From positions 124,001 through 188,000 of the forward strand of contig SWDT01000168.1 of assembly GCA_009193035.1 (NCBI GenBank): 64,000 nucleotides of DNA. Reading direction: 5' to 3'. This stretch comes from Halicephalobus mephisto. Its lineage: Eukaryota; Nematoda; Chromadorea; Rhabditida; Panagrolaimidae. Within the stretch, counting starts at the first letter, position 1, and every line of letters begins with the position of its first letter. The notes beneath the pieces are model-generated. The model saw only the letters and a program-made list of their open reading frames with translations, did no database searches and was not told the DNA's origin. A program made the translations under genes and the position numbers. Shown in pieces: positions 1 through 16,000 of the stretch.

Positions 1-119
1 AAAAAGCAAATACTGGAAATTATGATAACCTTGACAGCTCTTGGAAGAAAATTGAATGTCGTCTTATCACCAAAAGGTCATTAACTAGACTCATAAGTGA
101 AAAAAATCAAGAATCATTC

Positions 120-560
120 GTTACGGGACCAAAAAGTTTTGATTTAACAGTTTTTTTAGGATATATTTGTAGTGGTCCTGACACGAATGGTAGTTGATTT
201 CTTAATAAAAATCATGATTTAAAAAATCAAAAATTGTTCGTGGTGGGACCGAAAAGTTTTAATTCAATATTTTTTTAAATACATAGTTATAGTGGTCCTG
301 ACACGAATGGTAGTTGATTTTTTGACCAAGAACATAAGTGAAAAAAATCAAGAATCGTTCGTTGTGAGATCAAAAAGTTTTAATTCAATAATTTTTAAAT
401 ACATAGTTATAGTGGTCCTGAAACGAGAACTATTTACTTTTTAACACAAGTTTGATTACTTATTTTATGAATATCATTCGTGACAGGATTCGGAATTCTT
501 CATTTGTCAAGAATAAATCCCAAGTAGTGGTCCTGACACGAAAAAAATTAAATTTTACTG
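120..560. repeat. About 120-bp tandem repeat with TGGTCCTGACACGAA core
   Basis: Four spaced copies of AGTGGTCCTGACACGAA (near 172, 292, 412 and 525) sit in a unit that also holds AAAAATCAAGAATCGTTCG. The GGTCCTGACACGAA core recurs singly near 62874, and as GGTCTTGACACGAA near 63409. No coding signal is seen. Confidence 0.75.
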
Positions 561-729
561 TAACTATATATTGCAAGTTCTTTTTCCAATATTTTTGCAA
601 TTTTTCAATTTTACATTTTTGTAAAATTTCGTATTTTTGTCTGAATTTTTCATCATAGTAAGTAAAATTTTCATTATTTAAATTGAATAAATTTTTTATA
701 TTTGATAATCTCAAAATCTCAACAAACGG

Positions 730-1260
730 ATTTAATTTTCAAAATGAACAAAGATCACAATATTCTTAAAAATCCACATAATTCTGAAATTTATTTCAGA
801 AAATTCATATCATTTTGAAGTTTATTCTTAAAAATTTATATCATTGTAGAATTTATTTCTAAAAATGTACATAATTCTGAAGTCTATTTTTAAAAATACA
901 CATCATTGTAAAATTTATTTTATAAAAATCCACATCACTCTGAGATCTATTCTTAAAAATGTACCTCATTTTGAAGTTTATTCTTAAAAATTCACATAAT
1001 TCTGAGATCTATTTCAAAAAATTCACATCATTGTAAAATTTATTTTATAAAAATATACATAATTCTGAAGTCTATTTTTAAAAATACACATAATTTTGAA
1101 CTCTATTCAGAAAAATCCACATAATTCTGAGATCTATTCTTAAAAATGTACATCATTTTGAAGTTTATTCTTAAAAATTCACATCATTGTAAAATTTATT
1201 TTATAAAAATGTACATAATTCTGGATTTTATTCTTAAAAATCCACATCATTGTGAAACAA
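730..1260. repeat. Short AT-rich tandem repeat, about 45-50 bp unit
   Basis: Roughly a dozen degenerate copies of a unit reading TTCTTAAAAATCCACATAAT followed by TCTGAAGTTTA. Copies vary between CATAATTCTG and CATCATTGTA. No gene is seen here. Confidence 0.75.
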
Positions 1261-1374
1261 AAACAACACTCAAAGTTGCTTAGAAGTTATTTGATCGTTG
1301 AAAACAAACTTTAACGAAACACTCCAAAACGATTAGATATGTTTTTACATCCATTGTTTTCGAAAAATACTGTA

Positions 1375-2160
1375 TGAAATAGTTAGAAAATGAATCACTA
1401 TCCAAAATAACTTCAGTATGAGGTTGGATAGTGACTCAAAATTTCTCTTCAGTCACTATCCAAAGAACAGCTCCAATAAGGAATTAGATAGTGACTAAAA
1501 TTTTTCTCAGTCACTATCCAAAGTTTATTAGAGTTGTTAAAATCACTATCAAAAATAGCTTCAATGTGAGGTTGGATAGTGATTCAAAATTTCTCCTCAG
1601 TCACTATCCGAAAACAGCTCCAATAAGGAATTGGATAGTGACTAAATTTGGTTAAATATTTTTTAGTCATTATCCATTTCTTCATTGAAGACGTCACCAT
1701 CACTATCAAAAACACCTTCGATGAGAAAAGAGGATAATGACTGATTAGCAACACTATCTTTTCTTTTTACCGGAGCTGTCGAAATCGTTATCCAAATGAC
1801 AGGTCCAATGAAACGTTTGAATAGTGTCCAATACTAATTCACATTTCATTTTTCTTTTGGATAGTGTCCGTTTTTGATTGAAATTAAATTTTCTCAGTCA
1901 CTATCCGCTTCTGGCCTTCTGGATAGTAGCTCAAGTCACTTTTCTAGTCACTATTCTTAATTTCATTGGAGCTGTCAAAATCACTATCCAAAAATCAGCT
2001 CCAATAGAAATTGGATAGTGTTCATTTTTGATTGAAATTTGAATCTTCCAGTCACTATCCAAAAATCAGCTCCAATGAAAAATTGGATAGTGTCCATTTC
2101 TAATTAAAATTTCATCTTCTCAGTCACTATCCATTTTTCTGGATAGTGACTAGAATTACT
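1375..2160. repeat. GGATAGTGAC/GTCACTATCC foldback array, copy 1
   Basis: Alternating GTCACTATCC and GGATAGTGAC blocks, separated by short spacers carrying CAGCTCCAAT, run for about 790 bp. Neighbouring blocks are reverse complements, so the transcript of either strand could form a series of hairpins. It is the first of eight arrays of this family in the window. Confidence 0.9.
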
Positions 2161-2435
2161 TCCTTAGACATTCAAAAAGCAACTTTAGTAAAATTAATGA
2201 TTTTAAAATTATTTAAACTCCGATTACGTTGTAAATGAAATAGTAAAGATGCTGATTTTTAAAAATAATTTATCGATATTCCCCGAATTCCTTGTAAAAT
2301 ATTCAAAGTATTTTTGACAAAGGAAAAATTTTTCCAACTTGTTGAAGACGAGACACGTCAAGTTTCCTCAACCGATTGCGCAGATTATCTGTCAACAATT
2401 TTTTGATCATTTATCCTCTTAAACTCTCTGAAGTG
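2161..2435. other. Non-repetitive spacer, nothing recognised
   Basis: AT-rich single-copy DNA between two repeat arrays. No open frame, splice pattern or RNA structure could be supported. Confidence 0.5.
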
Positions 2436-3075
2436 GTTGTTCAATGATCCCTATTGCTAGGTTAGAAGGAGAAAGAATATCACTAATCTTTACTCGACCA
2501 TGAGGCACAGACAATACAAGACAACATAAAATCTCACTCATGCTCTACAGTATTTTACAGTCCTTGATATTCAGGTTATTTCTTTCGGTCTTCTCTTTCT
2601 AGTTTACTTTCTGTCCTAATAGTAATCTACTAATAGATCAGATTATATTGATGCCAAACTAACTGTTAAAGTAGAAACCAGAAGTATAGTAATAACCTTT
2701 ACTCGAACAATAAAATACAATTATTGTATATCCCTCACACAACTATAATCGATAATCTCGCTCAAGTCCTACAGTACTCCACACTCCCTGATATTCAGGC
2801 TATTTCTTTCGGTCTTCTCTTTCTAGTTTAGTTTCTGTCCTAATAGTAATCTAATAATAGATCAGATGATATTGATGACAAACTAACTGTTAAATTAGAA
2901 ACCAGAAATATATCAATAGTCTTCACTAGAGGAATAAGATAAATTATTATATATTCCCCACATAACTACAACCGATAATCTTACTCAAGTCCTACAGTAT
3001 ACCACACTCCCTGATCTTCAGGCTATCGCTTCAGGTCCTCTCTTTCTAGTCTAGTTTCTGTCTCAATACTCACAA
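2436..3075 (+). repeat. 224-bp repeat family, locus 1 (about 2.8 units)
   Basis: The landmark CTGATATTCAGG or its variant recurs at about 2565, 2790 and 3013, giving a unit near 224 bp. Each unit also holds TCTTTCTAGTTTAGTTTCTG, AATAATAGATCAGAT and AACTAACTGTTAAA. The same unit recurs at 9.05-9.7 kb in this orientation and at 19.25-19.65 and 42.9-43.7 kb in the other. Confidence 0.85.
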
Positions 3076-3329
3076 TAGGAACAAAAACGTCTCAAAAAAC
3101 ATCAAATTACATTTTTCAAGTTTTAAATTTTCGAGGAAAGTTGATCTTTATCGCGAAATCCGGACGGCTCTTGAACTCGCTTATCTGCGTCAGCGCGAGT
3201 CGGATAAGTTTGCAAATCCGTTTTTTCACCGGGTTATCCAATCTTAATTGTTTATTTAATTCAAAATTGACAGTTTGAACTTTAAATACTTCTGTATAAA
3301 AAAGAAGATAAATAACAAAATTACATCAT
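3076..3329. other. Single-copy spacer, nothing recognised
   Basis: Mostly unique sequence with a slightly GC-richer stretch (3150-3220). No gene could be supported. Confidence 0.4.
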
Positions 3330-4080
3330 TTCGAAACGTGAGATGCTACTGTTTATATGTAAAAGTAAAACTTTGTGTAAATTCTAATTCTTAAATAAAA
3401 TCCAATTTTTCATGTATAAAAGCATTTTTTTTGTAAAATTCAAGTTTTCATATATGAATCTAAGTTGTTAAAGAAAATCTAACTTCTTGTATATGAATCT
3501 GAGGTTTTATAAAACAACTTTCCATATATGAAATCACTTTTTTGTAAAATTTAAATTTTCATATATGAACTAAGAGTTTTATAAAACAACTTTTCATATA
3601 TGAAATCACTTTTTTGTGGAATTTAATTTTTCATATATGAATCTGAGGTTTTATAAAACAAATTTTCATATATGAAATCACTTTTTTGTGAAATTTAATT
3701 TTTTATAAATAGACCTGAAATTACATAAAACTTAAATTTCATATATAAAATCATCTTTTTTTTGTAAAATTCAAGTTTTTATATATGAACTAAAAGTTTT
3801 ATAAAACAACTTTTCATATATGAAATCACTTTTTTGTGGAATTTAATTTTTCATATATGAATCTGAGGTTTTATAAAACAACTTTCCATATATAAAATCA
3901 TTCTTTTTTGTGAAATTCAATTTTTTATAAGTAGACCTGAAATTATATAAAAATTAAATTTCATATATAAAATCATCTTTTTTTTGTAAAATTCAAGTTT
4001 TCATATATGAAATAAAATCCTGATAGAAAATTTAACTTTTGTTATATAAAAACAAGTTTTTAAATAAAACTTAATTTTTT
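3330..4080. repeat. TTCATATATGAA-rich tandem repeat
   Basis: More than ten copies of the palindrome TTCATATATGAA or variants, separated by TCACTTTTTTGTGAAATTTA-like spacers; unit about 60-120 bp. The same palindrome recurs near 40 kb, 44 kb, 47.6 kb and 49.5-49.8 kb. Confidence 0.8.
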
Positions 4081-4925
4081 ATTGATGAATTTTCTTGAAC
4101 ATGAATTTTTTATCTTTCGTTGAAGTTCCTTACTTTGTTTATCCTTCCGGAATCGTCCAAAAGTAAACTCAAATCGGATTTAAAAACGTCAATTCGCTTT
4201 TCTCATCGAGGCAACGGTAAATTGGTTTTTGACAACTTTGAATTTTTCGAGTATCCAATCTTGTTACGTCAGTGATCAAGTGTACAAGAAAATCTTCGAA
4301 ATAAAAAATCAAAAATGATTTTTCTAAAATTTCAGTTAACTTTTTTAAAAATTTTTAAGTTTTTTTAAAAAATTATTTTTAAAAATTTTTTAAGATTTAT
4401 TTTTTTTTATTTTTAAAGTTTTTTAGAAAATTACTTTTAAAAATTTTTTAGTTTTTATTACTGTATGATTATAAAATTTACATTTTTCAAAATTACACAG
4501 TTTTAAAAATTTACATTTTTTTTTGGTCTCGACTGGAAAACTTTAAAATTTGCTTTAAGAAAAATTTTTTAGTTTTTTTATTACTGTATGATTACAAAAT
4601 CATATAATTATTAAATTTCACAACTTTTTGGTCTCAATTGGAAAATTTCAAAATTCGTTTCGAGATATTTTTTGGAATTTTATGAAGATAATTTTTTTAG
4701 TTTTTCTTACAGTATGGTTACAAAATTCACATTTTTCAAAATTCATATTTTTCAAAATTACACATTTTTCAAAATTACACATTTTTCAAAATTTACATTT
4801 TTCAAAATTTACATTTTTCAAAATTCACAACTTTTTGGTCTTAATTGGAAAATTTCAAAATTCGTTTCGAGATATTTTTTTGGAATTTTACGGAAATAAA
4901 TTTTGTTTTTCGTTGTAGTATGAGT
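4081..4925. other. AT low-complexity DNA with a short duplicated segment
   Basis: Runs of A and T with three copies of a segment reading TTTTTGGTCTCAATTGGAAA (near 4520, 4626, 4833), each followed by TTTCAAAATTCG or a variant. No gene is seen. Confidence 0.6.
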
Positions 4926-5085
4926 TTTCTTAGGAACTTCGCAAATGACAAATTGGGATCAAGGTAAACTTGATACCCCGGCGATGACGTTGATTTTTGA
5001 CTTTACAACGTTGACAATTTTTACTTTTTTCTTTTTTGCAACATCTGGATCATTTTTCACACTTTTTCATTTTGGCCAAGCACAG

Positions 5086-5112
5086 CTGATAAGGTCCCGC
5101 CTCCTTTATAAA
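5086..5112 (+). promoter_or_regulatory. Candidate promoter elements: GATA site and TATA box
   Basis: CTGATAAG (5086-5093) matches the GATA-factor consensus common in nematode promoters, and TATAAA follows at 5107-5112 in a locally GC-richer non-repetitive stretch. It lies about 0.7 kb upstream of the kinase start. Function is inferred from motif and position only. Confidence 0.3.
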
Positions 5113-5219
5113 TTTGTTCGAAAAATCACTTTTTGTTCTTGTCCCGAGAGTCTATAAAGTGGTCGACATCAAAACAAAAATAAAAAAAAATTTGTGTTAC
5201 AATTAAATACCCCGATCTG

Positions 5220-5710
5220 CTTCAATATTGTGAGCAAACTGCAGATGTTATTTTAATTGTTATATTAACTTGTCTATGTGAACTTTGCGTGCAGAATGCG
5301 GATTTGATTTTGATACCGATTTGTTCCAATGTTGCGTGCAACCTGCAGATGGTATTTTGATTTTCATGTTGACTTGTTTACGTGAACCTTGTGTGCAAGC
5401 TGCGGATTTGATTTTGATACTGATTTGTCCGAATGTTGCGCGCAAGCTGCGGATTTGATTTTGATACCGACTTGCCCGAATGTTGCGCGCAAGCTGCGGA
5501 TTTAATTTTGATACCGACTTGCCAGAATGTTGCGCGCAAACTGCGGATTTGATTTCACTTTTGATCCTAATCGATCTGTTTGAATGTTGCGCGCAAGCTG
5601 CGGATTTTTTTGTTGTTGAACTTTTTACAGACGTTATCAAAAACATTAAATGTTCTGTTTCGAAATTAAAATTAAATTCGCAGATTGCTCGCAACATTGG
5701 AACAAGTTCA
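5220..5710. repeat. TTGCGCGCAAGCTGCGGATT minisatellite, locus 1
   Basis: About eight copies of a unit near 50-60 bp with the core TGTTGCGCGCAA, itself a partial palindrome, followed by CTGCGGATTTGATTTTGATA. The long minus-strand open frame here is a product of the in-phase repeat and is not called as a gene. Related arrays lie at 56.5-57.4 kb and 62.2-62.8 kb. Confidence 0.85.
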
Positions 5711-5786
5711 TTTTTTTATTGATTTCGGCACTTTTATCGTGTTTAATTTTTTCGATTAATTTTAAATTTTAAAAACATCTGGTTTC

Positions 5787-5788
5787 AG
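5787..5788 (+). promoter_or_regulatory. Possible trans-splice acceptor for the kinase mRNA
   Basis: GGTTTCAG ends 44 nt before the first ATG with no upstream exon evident. In nematodes such an outron acceptor would receive a spliced leader. Inferred from the motif alone. Confidence 0.4.
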
Positions 5789-5832
5789 TTTTTTTCACTT
5801 TTAAACATCTGTTTGGATTTTTCGGATATAAG

Positions 5833-10202
<4,370 letters not shown>

Positions 10203-10248
10203 AATTATGATCTCCTGATTTATTCAAAAATTTATTTTTTTTTTGAAA

Positions 10249-10254
10249 AATAAA
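10249..10254 (+). terminator. Poly(A) signal of the kinase gene
   Basis: AATAAA 47 bp after the stop codon. The convergent minus-strand gene has a candidate of its own, TTTATT at 10286-10291 (AATAAA on the minus strand). The remainder to 10677 is single copy with nothing recognised. Confidence 0.55.
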
Positions 10255-10677
10255 ATTTTAATTATTAAAAAATCAAAAAATTTTCTTTATTCAAATACAA
10301 AACAACATTCCTACATTAGTCACATCAGATAAAATACCACCGTTGTTGTTTATAAAATAAAAAAAGAAAATTAACCAACTTCACACTTACGTTCTGCAGT
10401 CATTATCGTACAAGTCAGCCATCAAACTTCGAACATCATTCAAGTTAACAGTCAGAATCATGAATTACCGTAATCACTTTTGTCGGATAACATACTGTCC
10501 ATTTCAACTCCAAAAAACAACAATTGATCATGATTATTCCGATTGGAAGATTTTTTTCATACTGTATCAGTTCTCCCCAAAAATGGGAATTCCCCTACTT
10601 TCTAGACAATTCTCTTTTTGTGGATTTGTATTCTAATATATATTGGTCAAACAAACAAAACAAGTCAATAAAAAAGA

Positions 10678-12568
10678 TCAGAGATCAGAATCATCAGAAT
10701 AAACCTCACCATTGTCCTTGGAGCCTAGAGTGTACATCCGTTTTTTGCCATCAACCGAGTTGGATCTCTTGAGTAACGTTGTGTTTACGCGTTCTCCACG
10801 GGTTCTATCGTCATAACCCTTGGGAGCACACTCATCAGAAGAATTATCCTTCACAGTTATTAATCGATAAGGGTCCAAAATATGATCACGACTGGTTCGG
10901 GGCTTTGGAGAAACTATACCACTGTCTGGACTTTCATCTGAAAGTAAATCCACCTAATGCAAAATAAAAAGCAAAAAAGCACCTCCTGAACGGCATGAAG
11001 AAACTGATTTCGATCGAGTCAAGTTTCTTCCACGTGTTGGTCCAGACGGCAAACCAGTCAGTTCCATGAGGGATTTTGGTGGATCACGACGAATCAGAGG
11101 TTTCTGTGTAGGACGAGCTGGGGGAATAAAACTGGACTTACGACCTTCAGGAGCACCATCAGATTGAGGAAGATTCTTACTCATATTAGAGCCTGAATTG
11201 GCTTGAGAATTATTCCGAATCATCTTAGAGGAAATAGAACTGGATAAATTATTCTTGATTGAATTATCATTTATCTGTTTGGTTCCACTGTTTGATTTGA
11301 GTGAGTTTTTGGGTGGATAGAAATCGTTTTCGACTAAACGAGATCTGGCAGTGGTATTGGCATTAGAACGAAATAGATCATCAGTTATTTCAAAATGAGA
11401 AGTTTTCTTAGTAATTTCTTTAGAATTATCATCATTCTGATTTGAACGACAAACATGGCTTCTTTGATTTGGACGGAATTCATCGTTAGTGATCTTTGAT
11501 AGATTCTTATCTGGACTAGACTTGATAGCAGTGGTAATAGGACAAAATGGATCATTATTTGTTTTCGAAGAACAAGTTGTCTGTGGTTGATTCGACCAAA
11601 GATTATCTTTGGTTGGAATGGAATGGAACACATCATTGGGTGTCTTTGCTTTGAACGGATCACTAGACACATCAGTGTTATTGTCAATCGAAGTAGATTC
11701 AACATTGTTTGGAACAGGAAGACGGAATGGATCATCAATTGCTTCAAAACGGGACGTTTTCTGAACAGTTTCTCTAGAATCATCATTAACTTGATTCAAA
11801 CGACGGGAATTGGTTTTTTGATTTAAACGAAATTCATCATTGGTAGAGTTGGATTTGAATAAATTCTTAGGATTGGAGTAGTTTTTAGCTGGACTAGACC
11901 TGGTGGTACTGCTGACAATGGGGCGAAATGGATCATCATTCATTTGAGGAACCTGTGGCTGATTAAGGCGAAAACTGCCTCTGCTTTGACTCGAATGCAG
12001 TACATCACTAGTCATCTTTGACTTGGATGGGCTAGAATTGCATTCAGTATTGCTCTGGACTGGGAAAGGATATAAAATATTGGTTGGCTTTGAACGAAAA
12101 GCAGTATTTTGAAGATAAAACTTATCGAGGAAAGTGAGAGGTTGTTTCTTGACAGTCATTGAAGGGGAAGTACGTGTCTTCGCTGGGACATTGGCCATAG
12201 TCGGCTCTTCATCAGAAAAATCCTCGAGCTTCCTGAATTCCTGTCTGGTAAGGACCATCTGAGTGACTACATTGTTCTCGAATTTTACAGCATAGAAAAT
12301 CCATCGAGGAAAGAATCTTTGGACTGCTAAAGCTCTATCACGGGTTTCAAAGTACTTGAAGCACTCCTAAAAACAAAAATAATTAAATTTAATGGAATTC
12401 ATATATGAAACTTACCTCACGATCGAACTTGACTCCAAACAAACGAGCATAAGCTCTGTAGAGGACGTCGATAGGGATAAGTTGACCACTATCGAGATTC
12501 AATTCATGGAGACATTTGAGGATTCTCTCACGACCTTCTGGAAGCTTCTCAGGAAGAGTATCGGACAT
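10678..12568 (-). CDS. Unnamed protein: possible LOTUS-like N-terminus plus disordered DPF-repeat tail
   Basis: Three exons (minus order): 12568-12416, 12366-10983, 10937-10678, giving 598 residues; introns are 49 and 45 bp. I chose the ATG at 12568; the upstream AAG codon and A-rich leader fit a 5'UTR. Residues 1-95 are predicted folded and contain IPIDVLYRAYARLFGVKFD and QRFFPRWIFYAVKF, which resembles the helix-turn-helix layout of LOTUS/OST-HTH domains; this is a tentative reading. The rest is Ser/Asn/Lys-rich, without hydrophobic core, and repeats a [N/D]DPFR or NDEFR motif about eight times. The C-terminus is acidic and Ser-rich (ends YSDDSDL). The exon 2-3 junction was chosen because the TTTCAG acceptor at 10938 keeps phase, whereas an earlier AG does not. 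It is divergent from the molybdoenzyme gene and convergent with the kinase. Confidence 0.8.
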
Positions 12569-13004
12569 CTTCAAAAAAGAAAAAATAAATAAAATAGAAA
12601 AAATAGAAAAAATAGAATAAAATAAGAAAAAGTAAACTTTTTGAAGAAAATTAATTTTTTTATTTCAGACATGATGGAGTATTACTGTATTTCAGACAAT
12701 CGTTTCGAGATTTGGTTGTTTTTAGTTTTGTGATTTTTCGTACTTTTGAACTTTTCGATTTTTTTGATTTTTTTGACCGATTTGTTTCTTTTTTTTCTTA
12801 ATGAGGTGTTTACTCGTTTGTCCGCCATATTTGATAGTGTAAAATGAAATGAAAATTTTTATTGACCAAATTGATTTTGTGCATGTTTTGTGTCTGATTA
12901 TATTTATTCTAACAGGTTCGGGACATTTAATCTCACTAGTTTTCTTTTTGTAGATTTTTATAATCATCGTTTTTCAATTTTTTAAAATATTTTTTTAGAT
13001 AAAA
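12569..13004. promoter_or_regulatory. Divergent intergenic region, shared promoter candidate
   Basis: 436 bp separate the start codons of two divergent genes. On the plus side TTTTTTAG ends at 12998, six bases before the molybdoenzyme ATG, and looks like a trans-splice acceptor. Most of the rest is single copy; no specific core promoter motif is convincing. Confidence 0.4.
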
Positions 13005-16000
13005 ATGAAAATTGAAACTTCAATTTTATTTTTTGTTGATGGAAAAAAATTTCTTCTTGAAAATTCAGATCCAGATGAAGTTTTATCCGCGTTTCTTAGA
13101 CGAAATGGAATAACAGGATCGAAAATCGGATGTCAAGAAGGAGTTTGCGGATCTTGCGCTGTTTGTGTAGGAAAATGGTGTCCAAAAACCAGAAAACCGA
13201 AGTATTACTCGATCAACGCTTGTTTGACCCCGGTGTACTTACTTCATAACTCCTCCATTCTGACTGCCAATGGGATCGGGAACCCGGACTCGATGCATCC
13301 GGTCCAGGAAAGACTGTCCAGAGGACACGGAAGTCAATGCGGATACTGTTCTCCTGGATTCGTCATGGCAATGTACGCTCTCCTGAGGAATAATCCAAAA
13401 CCCAGCGATTACGAAATCAGACAAGCTATCAAAGGTAGGTTTTTATATCAAAGTTATATATGGGATACTTAAACGTTGATTTTTATATCAAAGTTATTTA
13501 TTATTGAATTTAAAGTTGATTTTTATATCAAAGTTATATATGGGATACTTAAACGTTGTTTTTTATATCAAAGTTATTTATAATTGAATTCAAAGTTGAT
13601 TTTTATATCAAAGTTATTTATTACTTAATTTAAAGTTGATTTTTATATCAAAGTTGTATATTACTTAATTTAAAGTTGATTTTTACATCAAAGTTATTTA
13701 TTATTGAGTTAAAACTAAGTTTTTATATCAAAGTTATCTATGAACTGCTTAAAAGTAAGTTTTCATATAAAAATTATATATATAAAATTAGAAAGTTGTT
13801 TTTTATAGCAAAATTATAAATGCATGAATTAAAAATTGTTTTTTACGTAAAACTTGTTTATTATTGAATTTCAGGTAACATCTGTCGCTGTACTGGATAC
13901 AGACCGATCGTGGAAGCTTTTAACACGTTTTCTGGTGGTTGTGGCGGATGTCCTGGAGGCAAAAACGGGAAATGCTGTCGAGAAACTTCTGAAGCTGAGT
14001 CGACGTTTCAAACAGGACTCGTGAAGTGGAACGATTTTCCAAAATACGACCCGACTCAAGAAATCATTTTTCCTCCGGAACTTATTGTAAGTTCATTTTT
14101 ATTTTTGTTTTTATTTTTATTTTTATTTTTATTTTTATTTTCGTTTTTATTTTTATTTTTATTTTAATTTGTTTTTATTTTTAGTTTTATTTTGTAAGAA
14201 ATTCTAAAATTTTTTGAATTTTTTAAAATTTTACAGAAATTTTTGGGAATTTTTAGAGTCAAAAAAGTTAAAAATTTTTGGTAATTTTTAAAAATCTTCA
14301 AGAATTTTAAATAAATTTTTAAAATTATCAAAAATCTCCGATTTTAGGAATTTTTAGCTTATATAATATTGTGATTTTTAATTTTTAATTTTTGTAATAT
14401 TATGATTTTTAATTTTTGTAATATTGTGATTTTTAATTTTAAATTTTTATAATATTGTGATTTTTGATTTTTGTAATATTGTGGTTTTTAAATTTTAATT
14501 TTTGTAATATTGTGATTTTTAATTTTTAATTTTTATAATATTATGATTTTTGATTTTTATAATATTATAATTTTTAATTTGCAGAAGATCATCTCAGAAT
14601 CGCCTTCGACAGAATTCCCGGTTTTCAGAGGACCGAATTTGAGAGTTTTGGCTCCGAATTCTGTCCTCCAATTGGACGAAGAAGATGTTCGATCTGATGT
14701 CAAAATTGTTTCTTCAGGACTGCTTACAGTATCTTCGAGGAACAAAATCCCGATTCCGCCGAATGAAACTTGGATAAGTTTACAAAACTGTGCTGCGGCG
14801 AAGACTGTAGATTACAGTAACGGTAACTTGTTCATCGGATCCGCCCTGTCACTAACCGACGTCAGAAATGCCTTCGCTTCTGCAGGAGGGAAATTCGACG
14901 AAGTCCTGTGGTATCTGGACCAGTTCTCCTCGACCCACGTCAGGAACAACGCCGTCAGTTTTACTTTTTTAAAAACTAAAATTTTACAAAAAAATTTTAA
15001 AACTAAAATTTTATAAAAAAATTTAAAACTAAAATTTTATAAAACAATTTAAAACTAAAATTTTATAAAAAAATTTTAAAATTAGAATTTTATAAAAAAA
15101 TTTTATAAAAATCATTGAAATCAAAACTTTATAAAAATCTTTAAAATTAGAATTTTATAAAAACTTTCAAAAAAATCAAAATTTAAAAAACTTAGAATCT
15201 TGAAATTTAAAATTTTAAAATTTTGTAATTTTGTAATTTTTAATAATTTGGATTTTAGACATGGACTGGATCGTTGTTGAGTGGATCTGGAGATTTTCCG
15301 ACTTTGGCCGTTGCTTTCGAGATGAAACTTCACTTATATGATTTAATTTTGAAAAAAACTGAAATAATTCAAGTAAATCAAAATTTTTTTCAAAAAATTT
15401 CAGAAATTTTTTCGAACAAAAAAATTCTACTTTCTGGAGTATTTGATTTGGATACTGTAGAATCTGTAAAAACAGCGAAATTCGATTATGTTTTTGGATC
15501 TTCTGTGAATTTGGTCAAAGTTGAAAGAAAAAATAATTTTTCAAAAATCGCCGTGGGCGGAATTTCGGATTTGCCGATTACTGTAGAAACTTCTGATTTG
15601 AACGATCTTCTGAAAGATCAAAGATTATTGAACAAGAAAAATTCAGAATATCTGGAGTTACTGATATCCAAAACGACGACGAAGAAGGATTTGGAAAATC
15701 CAGAATTCGAAACTTTGCAGCTCTTTATGGTTTGGATTTTTTTAATTTAATTTAAAAAACATTTGAGGGAATACTGTAGGATTAGTTATGATTTTTCTGA
15801 GAATTTAAAAGTAGTTTTATATTTAACAATTGACCCTAGATTGACTCTAGCCAGAAATGGAAAAAATTGGAAACTACCCTAGGACCCGTACAAGGCTAAC
15901 CGCGAAGAATGGGTCGTCCAAGAATCCAAGAATTGACCTCAGAGAGTGGATAGGGGACTACGTGCAAAAAAGCGTAACTTTTGACTTTTTAACAATTGCG

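Noticed and set aside
5260..5697. 145-codon minus-strand open frame
   Set aside because: It lies wholly within the TTGCGCGCAA minisatellite; its protein is just repeats of CAQHS-type words and has no splice or start context.
1..5700. CRISPR-like reading of regularly spaced repeats
   Set aside because: Spacers are themselves repeated and degenerate, units are AT-rich, and the window is clearly eukaryotic.
12722..12967. 81-codon minus-strand frame in the divergent intergenic region
   Set aside because: Lys/Ile-rich low-complexity translation with no splice context or recognisable motif.
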